DNA of 64,000 nt from Candidatus Fredericiella danica (GCA_016713335.1 JADJPH010000002.1:186001-250000); one strand, 5' to 3'; positions 20,808-30,926 are shown, counted from the stretch's first letter. Notes: generated by a model from the letters alone, not told the origin. Numbers and translations are program-made.

Positions 20808-21323
20808 ATGGCGAATACCCTGCGAATCATAGCCAGCGGCGATTGGCAGCGTGATTTCCAAATGCGCGACTACCGAGCTGAGTGGTTGAACGACATGCTT
20901 GTCGAGCGCGCCGCCTGGGTTGCGGCGGCGACACCGCAGTTGCTTGGCAGGGTGCAGGTTGCAGGTCCGAACTATGTCTGGTTTCGCTTCTGGCTTGGCG
21001 ACGGGGAGCAAATCCTCGATAAGTACTTTGACGCCAGCGGTCTCCCGATTGGCATGTATTCACACGTGGGCATGGCGTTGCCACATCAGGGGCGCAGCTT
21101 CAGCCTGGTGGACCTGATGCTAGGGCTGTGGATCACGGCGGATGCGCACGTGACTGTCCACCATGAGGCCTTGTTCGATGAAGCTGTGCGTTCCCAGGTG
21201 ATCACGCCCATCGAGGCTGAGCATGCGGAACACCAGATTCGCGAAATGACAATGGCGATCGCCCAGAAGCGATTCCCCCCTGCGCTCGTCCGCAACTTTT
21301 CGATTGTCGCTGTTCCCCGATGA
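20808..21323 (+). CDS. DUF402 protein with altered acidic residues
   Basis: The DUF402 fold includes FomD and nucleoside tri/diphosphatases that use clusters of acidic residues to bind metal. The 171-residue protein shows the family's core (KYFDASG, then VDLMLGLWI and a VHHEALFDEA end). Positions that are usually DLDLD and LDEDE read DLMLGL and VHHEA, so several metal-binding acids seem to be missing. The frame is intact. It starts 5 bp after the nitrilase-fold gene and ends 25 bp before hisH, so the three are probably co-transcribed. Specific substrate unknown. Confidence 0.7.
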   Translation: MANTLRIIASGDWQRDFQMRDYRAEWLNDMLVERAAWVAAATPQLLGRVQVAGPNYVWFRFWLGDGEQILDKYFDASGLPIGMYSHVGMALPHQGRSFSLVDLMLGLWITADAHVTVHHEALFDEAVRSQVITPIEAEHAEHQIREMTMAIAQKRFPPALVRNFSIVAVPR

Positions 21324-21348
21324 TCCGTCTCAGCCAAGGCAGTTCAAC

Positions 21349-22014
21349 GTGATCGCGATTTTGGATTATGGCGTCGGCAACTTGCGCAGTGTATTCAAGG
21401 CATTTGAGGCGGTTGCCGGCCCAATGGGGATACCGGTTGATATCGTGGATCGTCCGGCGGACCTGACGCGTTGGCGGGCCATCGTGCTGCCGGGTCAGGG
21501 CGCGTTTGGTGACAGCATCAACAATCTCCGGCGACAGGGTTTTGAACGTCCGCTGCTGGACGCCGTCGCCACCGGGTTGCCGCTCTTGGGTATTTGTGTT
21601 GGGATGCAAATGCTGTTTGACTCCAGTAACGAGATGGGCGAGCATGAAGGTCTCCATCTCATTGGTGGCGCCGTCCGGCGGTTTTCCAGCCAGATGCCCG
21701 ACCCCACACATGCAGGTCGCAGCCTACGTGTGCCGCAGATCGGTTGGAATCAACTCCATGTACATCATGCAGACCCGCTGTTGACCGGTATTCCCGGCGG
21801 TGCCTACGCCTACTTTGCGCATAGCTACTATTGTGATGCGGTCGAACCCACCACTGTACTTGCAACCACCGACTATGGCATCGACTATCCAAGCATTGTG
21901 CGCTATCGCAATGCTTGGGGCATTCAACCACACCCTGAGAAGAGCCATACGGTTGGGCTGCGTATTCTCGCCAATTTCATGCAGATGGTTGCCCAGGTGA
22001 AAGTTGTACGCTAA
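21349..22014 (+). CDS. hisH: Imidazole glycerol phosphate synthase, glutamine amidotransferase subunit
   Basis: HisH releases ammonia from glutamine for the HisF cyclase in histidine synthesis. Class I amidotransferase features are present: the oxyanion/nucleophile loop GICVGMQ, and QPHPEKS carrying the catalytic His and Glu. The GTG at 21349 yields the typical start (M)IAILDYGVGNLRS and has an AAGG upstream; the TTG at 21304 would overlap DUF402 and is less likely. Intact. It leads the H–A–F–I–E his gene order here. Confidence 0.95.
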   Translation: MIAILDYGVGNLRSVFKAFEAVAGPMGIPVDIVDRPADLTRWRAIVLPGQGAFGDSINNLRRQGFERPLLDAVATGLPLLGICVGMQMLFDSSNEMGEHEGLHLIGGAVRRFSSQMPDPTHAGRSLRVPQIGWNQLHVHHADPLLTGIPGGAYAYFAHSYYCDAVEPTTVLATTDYGIDYPSIVRYRNAWGIQPHPEKSHTVGLRILANFMQMVAQVKVVR

Positions 22015-22092
22015 ACACGCTGCGGCGAATCTGACGTGCAACGGGGAAGGCGTGTTACGTTTCTCCTGGGTGTGCCGTGATAAAGTTCGCTC

Positions 22093-23352
22093 ATGATCAT
22101 TTTTCCTGCGATTGATTTGCGCCAGGGGCGCTGTGTGCGTCTGCGGCAGGGGGATCCCGACGCAGAGACGGTATTTGGTGAAGATCCAGCGGCCATGGCG
22201 CGGCATTGGGTTGAACAGGGCGCCGAATGGTTGCATGTTGTCAATCTCGACGGCGCATTGGGCGCGACGCGGTCGCAGTTGAGTGCGCTGCATCGCCCAG
22301 GCAATATTCTGATCAAGCATCCTGGTATTGCTGGGCCTGAAACGCCGGAGCAACAGTTGGCGCGCGAATTACCGATCAACCTTCGCCGCCTACGCGAGAT
22401 TCGCCAGGCGATTGCGATGCCGATTCAATTTGGCGGCGGTCTGCGCACACTTGACGACATCCAACTCGCCATTGAACTCGGCGCCGATCGTGTCGTGCTC
22501 GGCACAGTCGCCGTGGAAAATCCCAGTCTGGTCTCAGAGGCATTGTTGCGGTGGGGCGCAGATCGCATCGTTGCGGGCATTGATGCGCGCGATGGCATGG
22601 TGGCGACGCATGGTTGGCGGGAGACAAGCCAGGTGGAGGCCGTTGAACTGGGCCATCACATGGCGTCTTTGGGCATCCGCCACGTCGTCTTTACCGACAT
22701 CAGCCGTGATGGGATGCTCAGTGGCGTGAATGTGGCGGCCACGGCGCGATTTGGGGACATTACCGGATTGAAGGTGGTTGCTTCTGGCGGCGTCGCATCG
22801 CTGGCAGATGTGGAAGAGTTGAAGGCGCACGAATACTACAATATCGAAGGCGTGATCGTCGGCCAAGCCCTCTATACGGGCAAGTTGGATCTGCGTGCCG
22901 CCATCTCACTTGGCCATACCCCGCTGATGCGGCGGAGCGCAGGTATGGTGCCCTATCGGCGCAAGGGAGATGAGGTCGAGTTCCTCCTGCTCTACAATCT
23001 TTTCTATGAGCAATGGCAACTCCCGCGCGGTGCGGTTCTGAAGGGCGAGAGCGACATTGCCTGTGCGAAACGCGAATTTGCAGAGCAAGTGGGGCTGCCC
23101 ATTCTTCACATTGATGCCGGCTGTCGCACCGAACTCCACTATGCTGCTGTCGTGCGCGACTATGACATGGCGCGGACGATTGTCTATTTTCCAGCCGAAG
23201 TCGGTGCGGGTGAAGTCAGCCTTGGCAATGAGAACCATGGTGAAGCCGTCTGGTTACCGGCGCGTGAGGTGTGGGAATTGCTGACTGAAACCTCGCCAGA
23301 ACAGTTGCCCGCCTTTGACCTGGCCCTTGAGCAACTGCGCATCCGGCGTTGA
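22093..23352 (+). CDS. hisA: HisA isomerase fused to a C-terminal Nudix domain
   Basis: HisA (ProFAR isomerase) converts ProFAR to PRFAR. Residues 1–273 are HisA: start MIIFPAIDLRQGRCVRL, catalytic Asp near 8, FGGGLRT near 113–119, TDISRDGMLSG with the second catalytic Asp near 202, and VVASGGV. An insertion of about 30 residues follows NLDGA. Residues 280–405 form a Nudix domain with box G313-x5-E319-x7-R327-E328-F-A-E331-Q332-x-G334, so one of the paired Glu residues is Gln. The frame is continuous and intact across the join. Nudix substrate unknown. Confidence 0.93.
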   Translation: MIIFPAIDLRQGRCVRLRQGDPDAETVFGEDPAAMARHWVEQGAEWLHVVNLDGALGATRSQLSALHRPGNILIKHPGIAGPETPEQQLARELPINLRRLREIRQAIAMPIQFGGGLRTLDDIQLAIELGADRVVLGTVAVENPSLVSEALLRWGADRIVAGIDARDGMVATHGWRETSQVEAVELGHHMASLGIRHVVFTDISRDGMLSGVNVAATARFGDITGLKVVASGGVASLADVEELKAHEYYNIEGVIVGQALYTGKLDLRAAISLGHTPLMRRSAGMVPYRRKGDEVEFLLLYNLFYEQWQLPRGAVLKGESDIACAKREFAEQVGLPILHIDAGCRTELHYAAVVRDYDMARTIVYFPAEVGAGEVSLGNENHGEAVWLPAREVWELLTETSPEQLPAFDLALEQLRIRR

Positions 23353-23408
23353 GAGTTTTGCAACGCCGGCTTTGCCGGATTTAAGGCGCTTAGGTTATGC
23401 TTCGCTCC

Positions 23409-24202
23409 ATGCTAGCGAAGCGCATTATCCCTGTCTGGATGTGAAAGATGGACGCGCGTCGTCAAGGGCGTGAACTTCGTCGACTTGATTGGCGCGGGCG
23501 ATCCAGGTTGCACAGGCGCAGGTCTATGATCGCGAGGGCGCTGATGAACTGGTCTTTCTTGACATCACCGCCACACATGAGGCGCGCGCGATTGTCCTTG
23601 AGATGGTCCGGCGTGTCGCCGACACGGTTTTTATCCCGTTTACGGTCGGCGGCGGGATCAGAACGGTCGACGATATGCGCGCCATTCTGCTTGCCGGTGC
23701 GGATAAGGTGAGCATCAATAGCGCGGCCGTACACAACCCCGAATTGATCAATGATTCTGCACAACGGTTTGGCAGCCAGTGTATCGTGGTGGCAATCGAT
23801 GCCCGTAGCCGCGCTGCGCATAGTGCGGCTGCCGGCTGGGAGGTGTTTGTCAGCGGCGGTCGCAAGAATACTGGCCTGGACGCTGTGGCCTGGGCGCGTG
23901 AAGCGGAACGGCGCGGCGCAGGCGAAATCCTGCTGACTTCGATGGACGGCGATGGCACGAAAGAAGGGTACGATGTGGCGTTGACGCGTGCCATCAGTGA
24001 TGCCGTGAGCATCCCGGTCATCGCAAGTGGGGGCGCGGGCGAACCGGAACATTTCCGGCAGGCACTCACCGATGGCGGCGCTGCGGCTGCGCTGGCTGCC
24101 AGTCTATTCCATTTTCGCCAACTCAGCATTCTTAAGTTGAAGGATTACTTGCTGGCCGCGGGCGTGTCCGTTCGAATCCCGGTAGCGACGACACATGAAT
24201 GA
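23409..24202 (+). CDS. hisF: Imidazole glycerol phosphate synthase cyclase subunit, N-terminus frameshifted
   Basis: HisF makes imidazole glycerol phosphate and AICAR using ammonia from HisH. An open frame exists only from 23489, but the upstream 80 bp encode the usual N-terminus in pieces: MLAKRIIP from the ATG at 23409, then CLDVKDGR, then VVKGVNFVDL, each needing one extra base. So at least three indels fall in about 100 bp. The rest is intact, with VGGGIRTVDD, NTGLDAVAWA, TSMDGDGTKEGYD and VIASGGAG. It overlaps hisI by 8 bp. Confidence 0.92.
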
Positions 24203-24530
24203 GAAAGAACTCCTTGTTGCGGTGCATTTTGATGGCAGTGGTCTTGTCCCTGCCATTGTGCAAGATGCTGACACCCACCAGGTGCTCATGATGGCGTGGA
24301 TGAACGCGGAAAGTCTTCACCGCACGCTCGCGAGTGGTGAGACTGTCTTCTGGAGCCGTAGCCGGCAGAGTCTCTGGCATAAAGGCGCAACAAGCGGCAA
24401 TGTGCAACGTGTTGTCGACCTGCGCGTGGACTGCGATGGGGATACGCTGCTCATCCTGGTGCGCCCGGCGGGGCCGGCATGCCACACAGGGGCGACGAGT
24501 TGTTTTTTTCGTGGACTTGATGCGGATTAA
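24195..24530 (+). CDS. hisI: Phosphoribosyl-AMP cyclohydrolase
   Basis: HisI opens the adenine ring of PR-AMP in histidine synthesis. The 111-residue protein has the metal and substrate motifs VLMMAWMN, WSRSRQSLWHKG, DCDGDTLL and ACHTGATSCFF, with the zinc-binding cysteines. It is a stand-alone cyclohydrolase, not fused to HisE as in enterobacteria. The start overlaps the hisF stop. Confidence 0.95.
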   Translation: MNEKELLVAVHFDGSGLVPAIVQDADTHQVLMMAWMNAESLHRTLASGETVFWSRSRQSLWHKGATSGNVQRVVDLRVDCDGDTLLILVRPAGPACHTGATSCFFRGLDAD

Positions 24531-24574
24531 TCAAGATATTCAACACTATTTCTCTGTAGTGAGCCAATTAGACT

Positions 24575-24853
24575 ATGTCGACGGTTGATACACTGTTTGA
24601 GACGATACAGAGCCGAAAAGAAAACCCGCCGCCGGGTTCGTATACGGCGCGCCTCTTTGCCATGGGCGAGAACGAGATGCTCAAGAAAATGGGCGAAGAA
24701 GCCGTTGAGGTCATCATTGCCGCCAAGGGTGAGACTGACGAGCGCGTGATTTACGAACTTGCCGACTACATCTACCACACGCTTGTTTTCCTGGCGGCGC
24801 GTGGCCTCACCTGGCAGCAGGTCGAGACAGAATTGGCGCGGCGCTTCAGGTGA
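24575..24853 (+). CDS. hisE: Phosphoribosyl-ATP pyrophosphatase
   Basis: HisE removes pyrophosphate from PR-ATP and acts just before HisI. The 92-residue all-alpha MazG-like protein has KMGEEAVEVIIAAKG and ELADYIYHTLVFLAARG, with the acidic metal-binding residues of the family. Intact. It lies 45 bp after hisI and 10 bp before the aminotransferase gene. Confidence 0.95.
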   Translation: MSTVDTLFETIQSRKENPPPGSYTARLFAMGENEMLKKMGEEAVEVIIAAKGETDERVIYELADYIYHTLVFLAARGLTWQQVETELARRFR

Positions 24854-24862
24854 TGTGAGCAC

Positions 24863-26221
24863 ATGGTGAGCTTCGTCGATCGCATCCGATTGGCTGAACT
24901 GCTTTCGCGTGAAACGCAGCGCTTTGTCGACACGCATCCGGCGTCGGCGGCGCTGTACAAACGCGCACAGTCGCATCTCTTGGCTGGGGTGCCAATGCCA
25001 TGGATGGTGCGGTGGGCTGGTCCCTTCCCCATCTTTGTGCGCGAGGGAAAAGGCGCCTATTTTCCTGATGTAGGCGGTCACCGGTATCTCGACTTCTGTT
25101 TGGGCGACACCGGTGCCATGACCGGCCATGCGCCCGATGAGACGGTGCGTGCCATGACACAGCAACTTGGCCGCGGGCTGACGTTCATGTTGCCAATGGA
25201 AGATTCGATTTTGGTGGCAGAGGAACTTGCCAGGCGATTTGGCCTACCCTATTGGCAGATCGCGATGACCGCCACGGATGCCAACCGCTTCTTGCTGCGG
25301 CTGGCGCGCCAGATCACCGGCCGGCGCAAGGTGTTGGTCTTTAACTACTGTTATCACGGGACGGTCGACGAGTGCTTTATCACCCTGCGCGATGGCATTG
25401 CCGGACCACGCGACGGCAACCTTGGCCCCCCGGTGAATCCAACAGAGACGACGCGGGCCATCGAGTTCAATGACATTGCGGCGTTGGAAGCGGCTCTGGC
25501 CGACCGCGACGTAGCGTGTGTGTTGGCCGAACCGGTGATGACCAACATCGGCATTGTCCATCCGGAGCCGGGCTACCATGACGCGCTGCGCCGGCTCACC
25601 GCGCGGACCGAGACTCTGTTGATCCTGGATGAGACGCATACAATTTGCGCCGGTCCTGGCGGGTACACGCTGGCGCATACATTGCAACCGGACATGCTGG
25701 TGATCGGCAAACCAATCGGCGGGGGAATGCCTGTCGCAGCCTATGGGATGGCTGAGCATGTGGCAGAAAAAGTGCGTCAAGCAATCCGCCGGGATGAAGC
25801 CGATACGGGGGGGATTGGCGGCACGCTAACCGCAAACCCACTTGCGATGGCCGCGGTGCGTGCGACATTGGCGCATGTCTTGACCGACGCCTACTACGCT
25901 GCAGCCTTCCCACTCGCCGAGCAGTTTGCCGCTGGCATCCAGCAGATTATTGCCACCTACCAACTTCCGTGGAACGTGACGAGGCTCGGCAACCGCGTTG
26001 AATACTGGTTTTGTGCCACACCTGCGCGCAATGGGGGCGAAGCCGCCGCCGCCATCGATCCTGACCTCGACCGTTTCATGCATTTGTGGGCGTTGAATCG
26101 CGGCATCCTGATGACGCCATTTCATAACATGGCACTGATTGCACCGGACACCCAACGCAGCGATATTGATTACCACACACAGGTTTTTGGCGATGCTGTT
26201 GCTGCACTGCTTGGCAAGTGA
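24863..26221 (+). CDS. Class III PLP-dependent aminotransferase (GSA-aminotransferase-like)
   Basis: The fold-type I PLP enzyme of 452 residues resembles glutamate-1-semialdehyde 2,1-aminomutase and related class III transaminases. The N-terminal GAYFPDVGGHRYLDFCLGD, the YHG of the PLP site, ILDETHT with the PLP-binding Asp, and VIGKPIGGGMPVAAYG with the Schiff-base Lys are all present. Whether it is an aminomutase or an aminotransferase cannot be decided by eye. It starts 10 bp after hisE, so it probably belongs to the his transcription unit, though HisC is normally a class I/II enzyme. A hairpin follows. Confidence 0.85.
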   Translation: MVSFVDRIRLAELLSRETQRFVDTHPASAALYKRAQSHLLAGVPMPWMVRWAGPFPIFVREGKGAYFPDVGGHRYLDFCLGDTGAMTGHAPDETVRAMTQQLGRGLTFMLPMEDSILVAEELARRFGLPYWQIAMTATDANRFLLRLARQITGRRKVLVFNYCYHGTVDECFITLRDGIAGPRDGNLGPPVNPTETTRAIEFNDIAALEAALADRDVACVLAEPVMTNIGIVHPEPGYHDALRRLTARTETLLILDETHTICAGPGGYTLAHTLQPDMLVIGKPIGGGMPVAAYGMAEHVAEKVRQAIRRDEADTGGIGGTLTANPLAMAAVRATLAHVLTDAYYAAAFPLAEQFAAGIQQIIATYQLPWNVTRLGNRVEYWFCATPARNGGEAAAAIDPDLDRFMHLWALNRGILMTPFHNMALIAPDTQRSDIDYHTQVFGDAVAALLGK

Positions 26222-26232
26222 GGCTGACCGCG

Positions 26233-26262
26233 CCGTGATCAGTCGGGGGACACTGATCACGG
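26233..26262 (+). terminator. Hairpin after the his/aminotransferase unit
   Basis: A perfect 11-bp stem CCGTGATCAGT (26233–26243) / ACTGATCACGG (26252–26262) with an 8-nt loop is followed by TTTCC. It lies 12 bp after the aminotransferase stop. The T tract is short, so termination is likely but not certain. Confidence 0.65.
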
Positions 26263-26301
26263 TTTCCGTAAGTACGGACGTAAATAACATACACCTAATA
26301 G

Positions 26302-26322
26302 CGTGCCAAGAACGTGCCAAGA
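26302..26322 (+). promoter_or_regulatory. Direct repeats with 11-bp period, candidate SARP operator
   Basis: CGTGCCAAGA occurs at 26302–26311 and again at 26313–26322, an exact 11-bp period. A third partial copy, GTGCCAA, lies at 26373–26379. SARP-type OmpR-fold regulators bind heptamer direct repeats spaced one helical turn apart, usually about 8 bp upstream of the −10; at that distance here lies TGCTAGGGAT. The SARP-type gene starts at 26389. Confidence 0.55.
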
Positions 26323-26388
26323 GCCTGCTAGGGATGCGCAAGGGCGGCGTCTGGTGCGAAATTGGCTGATGAGTGCCAAATCTAGCTC

Positions 26389-29300
26389 ATGATCAATGAA
26401 GATAGCTCCTCTACCGGCGTCACCAGTGGCCAGCCAGCGCCTTCACTGACCTTACGGCTTTTAGGGTCATTTGAGGTCAACATAGAAGGGCAAGGTCCTG
26501 CTCGCTTTGAGACCGACACCGCGCGCGCGCTGCTTGCCTATCTGGCAATGAACGCGGCGGCACCGCAGTCGCGCGCACATCTCGCTGATCTCTTTTGGGA
26601 GAGCGACGGGAACACCAACACCGGGCGGACAAACCTGCGTTCATCCTTGCGGCGCGTACGCAACGCGTTGCCTGGCCAGGGCAAGGGGCAAGAACTCTTG
26701 CTGGTTCACAAAGAGACCCTGCAGATAAACCCGGAGGCTGCATACTGGGTGGATGCAAAAGCATTCGAAGCGCTGATCGGCGCTGCGGATCAGCACGCAC
26801 ACTCCGACATTTTTGATTGTCAGGAGTGCCATACAAACCTGGAGCAAGCGCTTGAACTCTATCGGGGCGACTTCCTGGCCGACTTGACCGTTGAGAGCCG
26901 GTCGTTTGAAGACTGGCAGCGGATGCAGCAGGAGCGTTATCAGTGGCTGGCAGTTCATGCCCTGCAGATCCTGACCGAACAGCGGTTTCGGCTTGGTGAT
27001 CCGGTGGGGGCCATTAGCGCCGCACGCCAGGTTCTTGAATGGGAACCATGGAATGAAGAGGCGCATCGCCAGTTGATGCGGCTGTATTTTGCCTCTGGCC
27101 AACGTTCGGCCGCCCTTGCACAGTACGAGCAATGCTGCAAGGCGCTCTTTGCTGAGTTTGGCACCGTGCCGTCAGAGGATACGGACGAACTTTATGCGCA
27201 GGTGGCGGCTGGACAAACGGCCGGAACCCTTGTGGACGCGGCGAACCCCTATGTCGGACTTGCCCCTTTCGGTGTAGCGGAAGCAGCGAACTACTTTGGC
27301 CGCGAGATGACGACAGAAAGACTCATCGAAGCGCTCAATCACCGTTCGCTGGTGGTCCTCGTCGGTGCATCAGGATCCGGCAAATCGTCTGTGCTGGCTG
27401 CGGGTCTGACGGCGACGCTCTTGCGTGAGGCGGCTGCCTTGCCGGCCGGCGAGCCCCGGCTGCGGATCATCTCTATGCGACCAGGCAACAACCCTTTGTT
27501 GTCGCTTGCGGCCGCTCTCACCCCCTACCTTCCGGCGCCCAAGAGTGAGGTCGAACTAGCCGCGGAATTGCGTCAGGGCAGACCTTGGCTCAAGGCTGCA
27601 GTCGACTCGGTATTGAGTCTTGAGGCGCGAACGGGGAGCCGAGCAGATCGGCTGCTGTTGATCGTGGACCAGTTAGAAGAGCTGTATACGCAGTGTCGTG
27701 ATCCGCAAACGCAGGCGACGTTCATTGATTTGTTGTTACCCGAAACCGGGAAACAGAGCCTGCAGATCCCTGGCTTATCCATTGTCATCGCCATGCGTGT
27801 GGATTTTCTATCCACTGCCTTGCAGAGCCGCAAACTGGCCGACGCATTTCAAGACCATACGGTTGTGCTTGGCCCGATGAATCGCACTGAGATGCAGCGT
27901 GCGATCGAACAACCTGCCCGCCAGCGTGGGGTGGCTTTTGAACCCGGGTTGGTTGAGCGACTGCTGGATGATGTTGGCAATGAACCGGGTAGCCTGCCCT
28001 TGTTACAGTTTGCACTTGCACAACTCTGGGATGCACAGACTACCGGGTGGATCACCCATGCGGCGTATGTGAAGATCGACGGTGTCAAAGGGGCGCTTGC
28101 CCATTACGCGGACGGTTTCTACACCGCGCTGCCGCCCACTGAGCGTGAACAGGTGCAACAGATCTTCCTGGCGCTGGTGCAGCCGGGTGAAACCAATGTG
28201 GACACACGGCGCTTCGCTTCGCATACTGAGATCGGGGAAACGCAATGGTCGCTTGTGCAGCGGATGGCGGATGCGCGGCTGGGTGGTAACGGATCGGGGT
28301 CCCGACGGGACGGAGAAGGTCGAACTGTCGCATGAAGCGCTGATCCTCGAATGGGACCGCCTTCGTGATTGGCTCGAAACGGACCGTGTCTTTCGCGTGT
28401 GGCAGCAACAAATGTGGCTCTCGGCGCGGCATTGGCGTGAGAGCGGCAATGATCCTGCCGCCTTGCTGCGCGGTGGCCGGCTTGCCGAAGCAGAGCGATG
28501 GGTTGAAGAGCGTGATCGGAATGTCAGCCCGGCAGCTTTGACTTACATCGCGGCGAGTGTCGAGGATCGCAAACGTCGCGAAATGGAAGAAGCCGCGCAG
28601 CGTGCGGCGGCGCTGAATCAAATGACGGCGTTGGCCGAATCAGAGAGTAAGCGCGCCAATGTCGAGGCCCAGGCAAAGCGGCGGCTTTCCTTGCTGACTG
28701 CGGGACTTGCCGCCGCTGCCTTGCTGCTGCTAGGTGTAACGTTTTTTGCGCTGCAAGCGCAGCGCATGGCGAACGAGCAACGCCAGCAGGCTGAGGCGAA
28801 TGCGAAACTTGCGTTGAGCCGGCAGTTGGGCGCGCAGGCGGTTCATGCTGCGGAAACCAACGTTGACCTTGCATCGCTGCTGTCCCTGGAAATGTTGAAG
28901 TTGAGCGAATCCGAGGGCGACGTCAATGAGATGTTTGCACGTCTGGAACTCAACCCGTTGCTGACCACCCTGCTCTATGGCGCCGATACGCCGCTCTACG
29001 GCCTGGCATTTACAGCCGACGGCCAACGGCTTGTCGGTGGTACAGAACACGGCGACATCTTGAGCTGGGATCTGGCCACGCAGCAACCGGCCAGGGGAAT
29101 TCCTAATCAAGGCGCAATAGCCCTCGGCTTCAGCATCAGCCCACGTGGCGATCGGCTCATTGTTGTCGATGGCGCCGTGTGTGTATTGTACGACGCGTTG
29201 ACGATGCAGGAGATTGCGCGTCTGCAGGGGCATCCGTCTGATATTGTGCGCGCTGCATTTACTTACGACGGAAGCCGGTTATTTACGACTGACGGTGAAT

Positions 29301-30859
29301 ACGATTCCAGACTTTGGGATGCGGACACGGGTGCATTCATTATGCGGCTCCCAATTGACGTAGAGCGGGATGTCTTTGGGCCGATCAGCGCGGATGGTGC
29401 GATTGTTGCATTAGGGGATCATCCTGGCGATGAGGACGCACTTGATCTTTGGAATACGAAGACAATGACGCAAACCGGTGCGAGGCGCGCTGGGCACATA
29501 TCTGAGATCAACAATTTGGCAGTGAGCCCTGATGGACAAGTGATCGCAACCACAAGCAATGATGGGACGACGCGCTTATGGAATGCAAAAACGGGTGCAC
29601 CGCAGGGTGAGCCGTTGCGCGGGCATGTCGGACGAGTGCTGTTTTCGACATTCAGCCCTGACAGCGAGGTCTTGGCAACCGGCGGGACTGACAACAAGGT
29701 GTTGTTGTGGAACATAGAAACGGGAACGCAGCTCGGCCCGCCACTGGTGGGCCACGGTAATTGGGTGCGAACTGGTGCATTTAGCCCGGATGGGCGCACG
29801 CTAGCCACTGGCGATGCTGATGGCCGGGTCCTACTCTGGAATGTTGCGCGGAGCAACCCGCTACAGGGCCACACGCAGCGGGCGCGCAGTGCGGCAATTA
29901 GCCCCGACGGCAACACGCTCGTAACGGGTGGTTTTGATCACCAGTTGATCGTGCGGGATGCTGCTACGCTGAAGCAGCGACGCGTGATGGAGACCGAGCA
30001 CCCAAATGCGATTATTCAGGTTGCCTTTAGCCCCGACGGAAAGTCATTTGCATCGGTTGATGCCGGCGGCGGCATGGTCCTGTGGGACCCGGCAACGTGG
30101 CAACCGCGCCAGGCGCTGAACCGGCAGCGGGAGAGTGTCCTCCTGGGCCTTGCTTACAGCCCGGATAGCCGGGAACTGGCCGCCGGTGCGTTTGATGGCA
30201 CCATCCAGTTTTGGGATGTGGTAAGTGGGCAGCCCAAGGGCACACCAATTGCCGCGCACAGTAATTGGGTGATGGCGCTTGCATACAGCCCCAATGGCGA
30301 CCAACTAGTGTCTGGGAGTAAGGATGGTGTGATCAGCCGTTGGAACGCGAAGACGTACGAATTGATCGATACTGTACCCACTGCCCACACCAACTGGGTC
30401 ACTGATCTGGCCTTTGCCCCCGATGGCGCTGCCTTCGTTTCTGCCAGTGCAGATGGCTCCATGCGGGTATGGGATGCTGTAACGGGTGCGCCGATCGGGA
30501 CGCCACTGGTGGCGGATGGCAACCAGATCTGGTCAGTAAGTTTTGATAAGTCATACAACCCTGCGCAACTCGTATCGCTGGGTGGCGATGGGACAATCTA
30601 TTGGTGGGATTGGGCGCAGCGACGGCTGGCGCGCCCACCTTTGCGCACCGGCAAGGAAACCGAGGAAATGGTGTTGAGTTCGGACGGGCGGCTGGTTGTG
30701 TTGGGCGCAGTCGATACGGATGCATTTGCATTGCGCCTGAGTCGGGTGCCCTGGGCGGACCTGGCCTGCCAGATTGCGAATCGCGCGCTGTCCGCTGATG
30801 AATGGAAGACTTATATGGGGGACCTCCCCTATTCACCAAGTTGCGTCGGGCCAGGGTAA
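26389..30859 (+). CDS. Giant SARP/BTAD regulator with STAND NTPase, membrane helix and WD40 repeats, one frameshift
   Basis: The protein of about 1,490 residues is split by a one-base change near 28280. Order: winged-helix DNA-binding domain (about 20–95), BTAD helical repeats (about 115–275), and an nSTAND1-type NTPase with LAPFGVAEAANYFGRE, Walker A GASGSGKSS (326–334) and Walker B LLLIVDQLEELY (422–433), ending with SHEALILEWDRLRDWLE. After a charged coiled region comes one clear membrane helix (nucleotides 28688–28753), then about 13 WD40 repeats (LWN/LWD motifs), enough for two propellers. If the topology is simple, the DNA-binding part is cytoplasmic and the WD40 part is outside. Target genes are unknown. 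Confidence 0.88.
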
Positions 30860-30926
30860 TTGCGGGCATCCGCCTGGCTCCAACCTCCGGTTGATACCTT
30901 GACCGTCTTTGTGCGCACTACTGAGA

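Noticed and set aside
24165..24185. GTTCGAATCCCGG, which looks like a tRNA T-loop.
   Set aside because: It lies inside the 3' end of hisF, the flanking bases do not form a T stem, and no acceptor, D or anticodon arms can be drawn.
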